Under the pieces are notes generated by a model that saw only the letters and a list, made by a program, of their open reading frames with translations, had not been told where the DNA came from and searched no databases. DNA of 64,000 bases from Bellilinea sp034411135. GTDB lineage: Bacteria > Chloroflexota > Anaerolineae > Anaerolineales > Anaerolineaceae. This document shows positions 16,073 through 21,443 of the stretch, piece after piece. Position 1 is the first letter of the stretch; each line of letters starts with the position of its first letter. The translations under genes were made by a program, and so were the position numbers. Location: positions 1 to 64,000 of the forward strand of contig DAOUMN010000042.1 of NCBI GenBank assembly GCA_034411135.1. The letters are read 5' to 3'.

Positions 16073-16470
16073 ATGTCAAGGTACAAGGTTGCCGGTCTCT
16101 CCCGGCTGTCACGCCCCCCGGCAAGTTTCCAAAGGTCTCACTTGCCGCCCGTTGTAGGGACTCCTTGCCCCTACACCGCCAAGGGCTGGTGACTCAACCC
16201 TTGACCCCGCCTCCCAACACAGCCGACGTATAGCATGGTAAAGAACTTGCGCCGTTCCAGACGCCGCACGGCGCAGGCGTGGGAGGTGTCACCATGTACT
16301 GTCCACACTCGTCAAGCGTTCTATCCGCTTTGGCACCCGCCATTGCAGGCAGGTCTGTATTCTCGTCTCTCCGAGCCGTCACCCTGCCTTTTTCCCGCCG
16401 CTCATGTCTCTTTCACCACGTGTAGGGTGCGACGGGCTTCACCTGCCTCGCTAGCAAGGTCAGGTTCGCC

Positions 16471-16533
16471 AAACCAGCCGATGGGACTTGCACCCATCAG
16501 GATGTTCCATCCTGCCCCTTTGGCGGCTGGTTT
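16471..16533 (-). other. tRNA-like module with T-arm hairpin (2)
   Basis: A 10-bp stem (16524-16533 with 16471-16480) encloses a 7-bp hairpin and a T-arm-like hairpin of ATGGG/CCCAT with loop TGCAAGT. It resembles the acceptor/T-arm half of a tRNA with a replaced middle. The T stem is identical to that of the module at 16561-16608, suggesting duplication within the RNA. Confidence 0.5.
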
Positions 16534-16560
16534 AGATCATGTCACTTGTCAAGGTGCTGT

Positions 16561-16608
16561 TTCAGGCGAATGGGACTCGAACCCATCATCACGCACCTGC
16601 CGCCTGAA
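16561..16608 (-). other. tRNA-like module with T-arm hairpin (1)
   Basis: An 8-bp stem (16601-16608 with 16561-16568) encloses 14 unpaired bases and a canonical T arm, ATGGG/CCCAT with loop TTCGAGT. The D and anticodon arms are missing, so this is not a tRNA gene. It lies at the 5' end of the proposed large RNA. Confidence 0.5.
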
Positions 16609-16623
16609 GGTTTTGAGCCAACA

Positions 16624-16800
16624 CTAGAACGGAATTTCTCTTTCTTGATCAAATGCGCCGTCATCGGCAAGGGCGCAAAGTTCTTCAAATAGTCGTTGAT
16701 CTTCGCAGTCTGGTATTAGGTCATCGGGTGATGGCGGCGTACAGTCCAATTCATCCTGCCAGTCCGGATAATCCGGAATCAGGAAAGTGATGTCATACAT
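16624..16800 (-). CDS. Tiny acidic protein with SSB-like C-terminal tip
   Basis: This 58-residue frame starts MYDITFLIPDYPDW, is rich in Asp and Glu (with Pro and Cys), and ends 'DQEREIPF'. The last residues mimic the acidic Ile-Pro-Phe tip of bacterial SSB, the hook that recruits RecO, PriA, exonucleases and other repair proteins. GGAGGA lies eight bases before the ATG, and the start overlaps the end of the preceding gene by eight bases, so it is very likely translated. It may supply the tail for the adjacent gene's product, or compete with host SSB for its partners. It is close to the 5' end of the structured RNA. Confidence 0.6.
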   Translation of the reverse strand: MYDITFLIPDYPDWQDELDCTPPSPDDLIPDCEDQRLFEELCALADDGAFDQEREIPF

Positions 16801-17518
16801 GGTTCATTTCCTCCGCAATCATCTGCATGACTTCTGGGCTGTCAGCTGTAAAGTATTTGCTTATAAGAGGTTGTTGTGCAATTTCTTTTTCTATTGTTTT
16901 AAAGACAGCGTTCAAATCAGGCATATCGCGACACGCATTTTTCACGTAAACTTTCAAAAACGCTAATGCAGTGTCTCGCTCTTTGTTGCCATTGCGCCCC
17001 CCATCATACTGAGTATCTTGCTTTGGTGTTTTGCCGGAGTTTGCAAGGTAATCCGCGCGGCACTCCGCTTCGTCCTTGAAAATCTGTAAGAACTTGAGCG
17101 TGTTCTTCTCTTTGACCACGCCGTTGCTGTCGGTGTAAGTCACGACCTGCCCGCTTCTGTCTGTAAGCGGCACGGTTTGCACTTTCACCCACGATCCGTT
17201 CAGTTGTTTCGGAGAAATGCCCAAATCGCGGATGCTGGGAAGCACAATTCCAGCCCATTCGCGGCTTTCGGCGATCATGTTGCGGACAATGTCAAAGCTG
17301 AGGTTCATCTCTGTCAGCGGGTGGACGATAATGTCAATTGCCGTGCGCCGCAGGTCCGGGTTATGCATCTGCGGATCAAATTCCACCTTGCCCACCCCCT
17401 TCTCCAGTACGCACCACCACGATTTGGCTTCGCATTGTCCCCAGATAATGTTGGAAAACTGGGGTTCGCGGGCCTGCTCTGCGGTATCCCAAGGATCAAC
17501 AAAATTTTGTGTAGTCAT
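16793..17518 (-). CDS. Phage protein, possible ssDNA-metabolism factor
   Basis: The 241-residue protein has no family that I can name. Its N-terminal two thirds look beta-rich ('WWCVLEKGVGKVEFDP', 'GSWVKVQTVPLTDRSGQVV', 'KNTLKFLQIFKDEAE'), and a charged linker with 'PKQDTQYDGGRNG' precedes a helical C-terminus. Location at the head of the recombination block, and a coupled downstream gene with an SSB-like tip, make a single-strand-binding role attractive but unproven. GGAG lies six bases before the ATG. The palindrome copy at 17006 encodes the DTQY of the linker. Confidence 0.6.
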   Translation of the reverse strand: MTTQNFVDPWDTAEQAREPQFSNIIWGQCEAKSWWCVLEKGVGKVEFDPQMHNPDLRRTAIDIIVHPLTEMNLSFDIVRNMIAESREWAGIVLPSIRDLGISPKQLNGSWVKVQTVPLTDRSGQVVTYTDSNGVVKEKNTLKFLQIFKDEAECRADYLANSGKTPKQDTQYDGGRNGNKERDTALAFLKVYVKNACRDMPDLNAVFKTIEKEIAQQPLISKYFTADSPEVMQMIAEEMNHV

Positions 17519-17529
17519 TTCTGCTCCTT

Positions 17530-17602
17530 TATGGTAAAATAGAGATGTAAAAAGTTTTCACTCTTTCCCTAAAGCCGCCCCTGCCAGGGCGGTTTTTTAT
17601 TG
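17530..17602 (+). ncRNA. Possible small antisense RNA
   Basis: On the plus strand an extended -10 box (TGGTAAAAT, 17532-17540) is followed about 30 bases later by a strong hairpin (CCGCCC/GGGCGG, 17575-17592) and six T residues. Together they would make a transcript of about 55 bases, running against the phage early operon and starting just upstream of the gene at 17518. The -35 region is poor. It could simply be a terminator that blocks stray transcription. Confidence 0.3.
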
Positions 17603-17935
17603 AAGTAGTTCGTATCCGGCGTTTCGCATATAGCGAATCACATCTGTCAGTTTTTTCATCTTCTCCTTGACAAATGCAGTGACGTTTCTGCCGTCATGCT
17701 CCTGGATGTAGATCCCCCAACCGCGGTCGGTCATGCAAATCAGTGCAATCCGGCCATTTTCGGGGTTGACCATACGCAGCTCTGGCCGCTCCGCACACTG
17801 AGATGCCGCATATGCCGCTGTTCCGTGTTTTGCCACGGCATGGTATGACAATACCACCATAGCAACGATAATCAGCGCCAGAACAATCGGATACGGCGAT
17901 AGAGTTTTTGGATTAGACATCGTCATAGTTGTCAT
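17597..17935 (-). CDS. Membrane-anchored phage protein
   Basis: The 112-residue protein has one strong transmembrane helix at about residues 15-36 (YPIVLALIIVAMVVLSYHAV) and a soluble C-terminal part with two cysteines and a 'GRIALICMTDRGWGIYIQE' beta hairpin. It probably faces the outside or periplasmic space. The start at 17935 lies inside the end of the preceding gene, and a later Met (17920) is possible. No family recognised. Small membrane proteins in early phage operons sometimes act in superinfection exclusion. Confidence 0.55.
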   Translation of the reverse strand: MTTMTMSNPKTLSPYPIVLALIIVAMVVLSYHAVAKHGTAAYAASQCAERPELRMVNPENGRIALICMTDRGWGIYIQEHDGRNVTAFVKEKMKKLTDVIRYMRNAGYELLQ

Positions 17936-18152
17936 CGTCCATCTTCTCAGCTTTCTTCAACCTTCTAACCTCATCCACTACGTCTTCCCACAGATCAAGG
18001 TTGCCGTTCGCCAGCGCCTCGACCCAATCAGGAATATCACGCCTGTCATACTCAGTAAGCACATAACGTGCAGCGTAAACCAGCGATGGGTGTGGTTCTG
18101 GCAGTGCCAGGGCATCACTGATGAGAAACAGGATTTTTTCAAGTTTGGACAT
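17913..18152 (-). CDS. Small acidic protein, PDWV paralogue A
   Basis: The 79-residue protein is helical and ends in an acidic tail (DDDNYDDV). Its core 'IPDWVEALANGNLDLWEDVVDEV' (split: IPDWVEALANGN, LDLWEDVVDEV) matches the spacing of 'PDWVRAVAGANTDLLEEAIE' in the plus-strand gene at 20038-20241, so the two look like paralogues. AGGAGG lies just before the ATG. The palindrome copy at 18048 encodes TEY in it. Function unknown. Confidence 0.6.
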   Translation of the reverse strand: MSKLEKILFLISDALALPEPHPSLVYAARYVLTEYDRRDIPDWVEALANGNLDLWEDVVDEVRRLKKAEKMDDDNYDDV

Positions 18153-18160
18153 TTTTCCTC

Positions 18161-18370
18161 CTACGGTCTTGTCTGCGCACCTTCTCGCTCCAGCAGGCGC
18201 AAAATTGTTTGTAAAGCGTGTACGGCTATGGCTAATCTTCTGATTTTCTCCGTCTCGGTCACCTCCTTTTCAAGTAACGGCTCAATTGCACGCAAAGCAC
18301 GGATGGCTTCTTCGGCGCTTCGGTCACGCGCTTCTTTGGCCGAGTTTGGCCACTCTCTGGGCTTCGTCAT
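18161..18370 (-). CDS. Small helical phage protein
   Basis: This 69-residue product is almost entirely helical and charged, with heptad-like Leu/Ala spacing from about residue 18 to 62 (IRALRAIEPLLEKEV; ALQTILRLLERE). It probably forms a helical hairpin or coiled coil. GAGG precedes the ATG by eight bases, and its start overlaps the preceding stop by four bases. No family recognised. Confidence 0.5.
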   Translation of the reverse strand: MTKPREWPNSAKEARDRSAEEAIRALRAIEPLLEKEVTETEKIRRLAIAVHALQTILRLLEREGAQTRP

Positions 18371-18684
18371 TTTTTGACCTCGTCCAGCATGGCGCGCTTT
18401 GCTTCATCGCGTGCTTTCAGGTATCGGGTAATGGACCCGATAATCATCGGCGTGCCGGTGGCGCCAAACGCGCCCAGTGTCAGCAGTGCAGCAGGAATAC
18501 TCAGTATGGATACGCCAACCAGTGTCATCACTACTCCAAATGCCACGATCAAGCTCAAATAGCCCTCTGTGTACCCTTTCCGTTCCAGCCAAGCCACCAG
18601 TGCGTTGTAGCCGATCCCGAACAGCAACAGCCCAAAAAAGACCGCCGCAATCGTTCCATAATCCAACCGGATTTCGCACGTCAT
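18367..18684 (-). CDS. Small phage membrane protein
   Basis: The 105-residue protein has three hydrophobic segments (about 10-30, 43-62 and 65-82) and a charged C-terminal tail (YLKARDEAKRAMLDEVKK). It starts with ATGA overlapping the preceding stop, with GGAGG six bases upstream. No family is evident. The palindrome copy at 18497 is read in the ILS frame and so lies inside a membrane helix, unlike most copies. Confidence 0.5.
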   Translation of the reverse strand: MTCEIRLDYGTIAAVFFGLLLFGIGYNALVAWLERKGYTEGYLSLIVAFGVVMTLVGVSILSIPAALLTLGAFGATGTPMIIGSITRYLKARDEAKRAMLDEVKK

Positions 18685-18872
18685 GCTTCCTCCGCTATGA
18701 TGATCTTTAAAGATTTGCGGATGGAGGAGATTTCATCAATGGCATTCCGGATCGTAAGTCTTGCATTTGCGAAGGACTGGGGATCGCGTTCATATTCTCC
18801 CCAATCGACCATCTTTCTCGCAAATTCAAGGCTATCTTCGATTTCAGCCAGTTTCTTAACGATCTCTTCCAT
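18681..18872 (-). CDS. Small coiled-coil phage protein
   Basis: The 63-residue product is helical with two likely amphipathic helices (MEEIVKKLAEIEDSLEFARK and LTIRNAIDEISSIRKSLKII) and an acidic end. ATG 18872 with GGAGG six bases before it is preferred to the frame start at 18896. It overlaps both neighbours, as is usual in this compact early operon. Function unknown. Confidence 0.5.
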   Translation of the reverse strand: MEEIVKKLAEIEDSLEFARKMVDWGEYERDPQSFANARLTIRNAIDEISSIRKSLKIIIAEEA

Positions 18873-19071
18873 CTTTCTCCTCCTGCACCCGCTCACCTGC
18901 CGTCATTGCATCCGCCACGCTGATCACAGGATTCGGCTGGGAATAGCGCCGTGCCCACTCTTGCCGTATGAGCCATGCAATCTCTGATGATACAGACCGC
19001 TGATCTTCATCGGCAAGCCGTTTAGCCATCGCCTCGACTTCTTCGTCGACTCTGGAAAATAAGACCGGCAT
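18856..19071 (-). CDS. Ribbon-helix-helix-like regulator
   Basis: The 71-residue protein begins 'MPVLFSRVDEEVEAMAKRLA', then 'RSVSSEIAWLIRQEWARR': a beta strand followed by two helices, the pattern of Arc/CopG ribbon-helix-helix dimers. It is the first gene under the strong rightmost minus-strand promoter, the position held by Cro or an early regulator in lambda-like switches. It may therefore be the phage's Cro equivalent or an early-gene regulator. AGGAG lies seven bases before the ATG. The C-terminal tail is charged and probably flexible. Confidence 0.6.
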   Translation of the reverse strand: MPVLFSRVDEEVEAMAKRLADEDQRSVSSEIAWLIRQEWARRYSQPNPVISVADAMTAGERVQEEKDGRDR

Positions 19072-19086
19072 ATTTGCTCCTTTCTT

Positions 19087-19113
19087 GAAACTTATTGTTT
19101 CTTGCTAGAAACA
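19087..19113. promoter_or_regulatory. Repressor operators
   Basis: Two overlapping inverted repeats lie just downstream of the -10 box of the early promoter: TGTTTCT-TGCT-AGAAACA (19096-19113) and GAAAC-TTATT-GTTTC (19087-19101). A further GAAACAT half site is at 19148-19154. They are well placed for the XRE repressor encoded at 19160 to shut off the minus-strand early genes. Confidence 0.7.
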
Positions 19114-19141
19114 TTATAAGACAAATGATAGCAAATGTCAA
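19113..19141 (-). promoter_or_regulatory. Early (PR-like) phage promoter
   Basis: The minus strand reads TTGACA (19136-19141), a 17-base spacer, and TATAAT (19113-19118): both hexamers match the sigma-70 consensus exactly. It drives the long minus-strand early operon beginning at 19071. Operators overlap the transcription start. Confidence 0.9.
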
Positions 19142-19159
19142 TAGGGAGAAACATATTAG

Positions 19160-19579
19160 ATGCTCTCAATCAACGATTTTTGTGTAAAAATGTTTCTTGT
19201 GGATAACGATTTTGGATTGTGGTTGCAACGCGAACGGGAGAAGAGGGGCTTGACACAAGCAAAACTTGCCACAAAAGCAGGCTTGAATCGCGCTGTAATC
19301 AATAAGATTGAAAATGGACAGAGCACTCCAACGCCTGATACGTTACAAGCTATTGCTGATGCTTTGGGTATTCCAGATGAAATAATTTTCCGCGCTGCTG
19401 GATATATACGATCCCCATCAGATACTGAGTATCAAGAGGAATTCCTGCACCTTCTGTCACAGTTGTCCCCCCAGGAGCGTGAAGAAATCCTCGAACTTCT
19501 GCGCTTCAAAGCTGAACGTCAGAAGACCAAACCGAGCCGGACGCCCAAACCGGCTCGAACGGTTTTAAATGAGAAATAG
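19160..19579 (+). CDS. XRE-family phage repressor
   Basis: The 139-residue protein has an N-terminal helix-turn-helix of the XRE/Cro-CI class at about residues 15-75: 'LQREREKRGLTQAKLATKAG', 'NRAVINKIENGQSTPTPDTL' and 'AIADALGIPDEIIFRAAGY'. The rest is short, helical and basic ('RQKTKPSRTPKPAR'), with no LexA-like protease domain, so induction must occur by another route. It faces the early promoter and is the likely lysogeny repressor. AGGGAG lies about ten bases before ATG 19160; ATG 19190 is a possible alternative. The last palindrome copy (19422) lies in it and encodes DTEY. Confidence 0.85.
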   Translation: MLSINDFCVKMFLVDNDFGLWLQREREKRGLTQAKLATKAGLNRAVINKIENGQSTPTPDTLQAIADALGIPDEIIFRAAGYIRSPSDTEYQEEFLHLLSQLSPQEREEILELLRFKAERQKTKPSRTPKPARTVLNEK

Positions 19580-19611
19580 AACATTGGTTCTAAATTAGAA
19601 AGGAAACGCTG

Positions 19612-19989
19612 ATGACAGAACCTTATTACGATAATAAAAGTCAATACGAACGAATTCGAAGTTACATTATTCCCGGTGAAAATCTTTTTGCCGTTTACGA
19701 CTGCAAAGGTGGCGGCACCGGCTTTGTCGGAATCACCGATCAACGCATCATCTTCTACGATCAAGCCTTTCTGACCAAAAAGAAATCAATGGTTTCGATC
19801 CCCTACAATCAAATTGTCGGGATTGCTTCGGTAGATGAAGGGGTCATCTTTCAGAACAGCGAAATTACCCTGCTCACCGCTGCTGGCAATTACACCTTCC
19901 AATTCCGCGGTGCAGATAAAGCCCACAAGGCCTATGTTTTTATTATGAATCAGCTGCTCAACCAGTCGCACCCGCAAATGAAAGGCTGA
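19612..19989 (+). CDS. Bacterial PH-domain protein
   Basis: This 125-residue protein is a single bacterial pleckstrin-homology-like domain (bPH/YokE type): 'IIPGENLFAVYDCKGGGTGF', 'VGITDQRIIFYDQAF', 'MVSIPYNQIVGIASVDEGVI' and 'EITLLTAAGNYTFQFRG', with a C-terminal helix 'AHKAYVFIMNQLL'. Such domains often bind membranes or proteins, and are common in temperate-phage accessory genes. AAAGGA precedes the ATG. It is 32 bases after the repressor gene and on the same strand, so it is probably expressed in the lysogen. Confidence 0.75.
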   Translation: MTEPYYDNKSQYERIRSYIIPGENLFAVYDCKGGGTGFVGITDQRIIFYDQAFLTKKKSMVSIPYNQIVGIASVDEGVIFQNSEITLLTAAGNYTFQFRGADKAHKAYVFIMNQLLNQSHPQMKG

Positions 19990-20037
19990 TGCTCTTTATC
20001 CCAATTACATAATCATAAGATAAGAAAGGACGGCTTT

Positions 20038-20241
20038 GTGGCCAATCGTCTCTCGCGCGAAGAAATCATGTGGATGCTGTATCGGGCATGTTGTTTGTAT
20101 GTGGACAATTGCGAAAGTGCACCGGATTGGGTTCGCGCCGTTGCCGGGGCAAATACGGATTTGCTGGAGGAAGCTATTGAGGTTGCTTGGGAATTTTCTT
20201 TAGTGGATGACACGGATCAGGATATTGAATACGAAGATTAA
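20038..20241 (+). CDS. Small acidic protein, PDWV paralogue B
   Basis: The 67-residue product uses a GTG start with AAAGGA about eight bases upstream. It is helical with a very acidic tail (DDTDQDIEYED). The motif 'APDWVRAVAGANTDLLEEAI' parallels that of the early minus-strand gene at 17913-18152, which also ends in acidic residues. One copy is in the lysogen-expressed group and one in the early lytic group, so they may interact or compete. Function unknown. It is the last gene before the candidate attachment site. Confidence 0.55.
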   Translation: MANRLSREEIMWMLYRACCLYVDNCESAPDWVRAVAGANTDLLEEAIEVAWEFSLVDDTDQDIEYED

Positions 20242-20345
20242 ATACATTTGTCCTCTTGCTCTGCACTTTAAAACCCTTCACCTTAGACCTCTTTATCCTG
20301 CGATTTTTAATAGTAATCGGTCTAAAGTCGCCGTGTCTCGGTGAG

Positions 20346-20392
<47 letters not shown>

Positions 20393-20421
20393 AAGACGGA
20401 ACACGGATCGTGTTATTGTTC

Positions 20422-20447
20422 AAAACTGACATAATGTCAGTTTTTTT
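20422..20447 (+). terminator. Intrinsic terminator after tRNA-Pro fragment
   Basis: A self-complementary AAAACTGACAT/ATGTCAGTTTT hairpin is followed by a run of seven T. It is placed to end transcription of the tRNA-Pro gene and probably belonged to it before phage integration. Confidence 0.8.
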
Positions 20448-20502
20448 ATTTCTCCTGCTTAATCAATATTTTTATCGATCTTAACCGGCTTTTTAGAAAC
20501 TA

Positions 20503-21372
20503 TTAAGTTTCCATTATTCCGCTCAAAAAAAGCGTGCCGAGCACGATCATCGCTACTCCAAATATTTGCACCCGATTCGGCTTTTCTGCTGTTCCGCCCC
20601 AGGCAATAAGAAGAACAAACAGAGGAGTGAGATCCGCCACCGCCTTAACCACCGCTGGGTGTCCGAACTGGAGCGCAGTCAACAAAGCCAACCACTGCCC
20701 AATCACAAATACCAGGCGTCCGGCGATCAACCTTCCGCTGAAAAGATTGAGCCAACTCATCTTAGGTTTGAGGGTAATCCAGGCAATGAAACCAATTGCT
20801 GCAGCCCGAATCAGGTAATAGGTATACGGATTGATTGCGCTGTTCGAAAACAGGACTTTTAAAGGGTACATACTGGCAGCGAACAAAAAAGCTGCACCAA
20901 GTGGGAAGACACTCTCACGGGTAATTCTCAAACGGTTATCGATGTTTGCTGTTGCACATCCACCAACAAGGGTAACCGTCCCGCCTGTCAGCAATATCAC
21001 TGCTGCGATCTGCTCGATTTTCATCCCCCCCGCCAAACTGCCAAAAGCCGGGGCAAGCAACAGCACAAACAACGGTGAAACCGCCATCAAGCTGCTTGCA
21101 GTAGTGGTATCCAGTAATTTGAACGAACGAAAGTAAGCGTAATTTGCCAAACCATCCAGACCAATTGCAAGGAACAACCAGGCAGCAGTGTATTGGTTAA
21201 GTTGAAGATGCCAAAAAAGTGGTGTGGTAGGTGCAAGCAAAACTGCCATTAATACAAAATTGAAACCGATTAAGTCCCTGGCTTCGATCTGGAGCCGGGC
21301 AATTTTACGAGCCAACAGGTTGGCAATTGCACCAAACAAGGCGGAGATGACTGCCAGGAAAACTGGGAACAT
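20503..21372 (-). CDS. EamA-family transporter (DMT superfamily)
   Basis: The 289-residue membrane protein has about ten transmembrane helices in two EamA repeats of five. Typical pieces are 'ALFGAIANLLARKIA' in helix 1, 'YAYFRSFKLLDTTTASSLMAVSPLFVLLL' (helices 3-4, split: LLDTTTASSLMAVSPLF) and the second-repeat equivalent 'GHPAVVKAVADLTPLFVLLI'. The family exports or imports small metabolites such as amino acids; the substrate cannot be read from sequence. It is convergent with the prophage end and is the first clear host gene. Confidence 0.85.
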   Translation of the reverse strand: MFPVFLAVISALFGAIANLLARKIARLQIEARDLIGFNFVLMAVLLAPTTPLFWHLQLNQYTAAWLFLAIGLDGLANYAYFRSFKLLDTTTASSLMAVSPLFVLLLAPAFGSLAGGMKIEQIAAVILLTGGTVTLVGGCATANIDNRLRITRESVFPLGAAFLFAASMYPLKVLFSNSAINPYTYYLIRAAAIGFIAWITLKPKMSWLNLFSGRLIAGRLVFVIGQWLALLTALQFGHPAVVKAVADLTPLFVLLIAWGGTAEKPNRVQIFGVAMIVLGTLFLSGIMET

Positions 21373-21443
21373 CGGTATAATTATCCATCAAACCTCGTTT
21401 TTTACCCCGTTTTATCATTTCCAAAAATTCAAAGGCAACCCTT

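Larger units (their letters stand above)
15912..16622 (-). ncRNA. Large structured phage RNA (GOLLD/ROOL-like candidate)
   Basis: About 700 bases without a credible gene, between two phage genes on the same strand, are full of strong helices. Pairings seen: 16601-16608/16561-16568 (8 bp), 16524-16533/16471-16480 (10 bp), 16508-16514/16498-16504 (7 bp, 3-base loop), 16169-16175/16153-16159 (7 bp), 16140-16147/16119-16126 (8 bp), 16102-16106/16091-16095, 15994-16000/15980-15986 (7 bp) and 15955-15963/15915-15923 (9 bp). A tRNA-like element lies near the 3' end and two further T-arm hairpins near the 5' end. Giant ornate RNAs of phages (GOLLD, ROOL) have this size, location and tRNA association. 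I cannot confirm the class. The minus strand is chosen from the tRNA-like element. Confidence 0.6.
379..19432. repeat. Dispersed palindrome ATACTSAGTAT, 19 copies
   Basis: Copies start at 379, 1933, 2503, 2949, 3149, 4819, 5709, 7028, 9249, 9530, 11553, 13253, 13487, 14131, 15477, 17006, 18048, 18497 and 19422. Seventeen hold a perfect TACTSAGTA core; those at 9249 and 11553 differ by one base in it. Seven are perfect 11-mers (2503, 4819, 5709, 13487, 15477, 17006, 18497) and so is 19422. All but 2949 lie within coding sequence. I find only one perfect core (55,889) in the 44 kb of host DNA. Spacing is irregular, 0.2-2.2 kb. Confidence 0.9.

Noticed and set aside
15894..16124. N-terminal extension of the ERCC4-type nuclease
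   Set aside because: The added 77 residues show no family likeness and cross the tRNA-like element; ATG 15893 has a good ribosome-binding site.
16471..16608. CRISPR-like repeat array from the repeated ATGGG...CCCAT units
   Set aside because: There are only two units, they are tRNA-like hairpins of different enclosing sequence, and there are no spacers.
15912..16622. Group I or group II self-splicing intron
   Set aside because: It lies between complete genes, interrupts none, and I see no intron core motifs or homing-endonuclease gene.
16235..16627. 130-residue plus-strand reading frame over the structured RNA
   Set aside because: It has no ribosome-binding site, the product is low-complexity Pro/Ser/Arg-rich, and it runs antisense to strong RNA helices.
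379..19432. TEY/TQY tripeptides as a protein phosphorylation or binding motif
   Set aside because: The same DNA also appears in other frames and between genes (2949), so the conserved unit is DNA, not protein.
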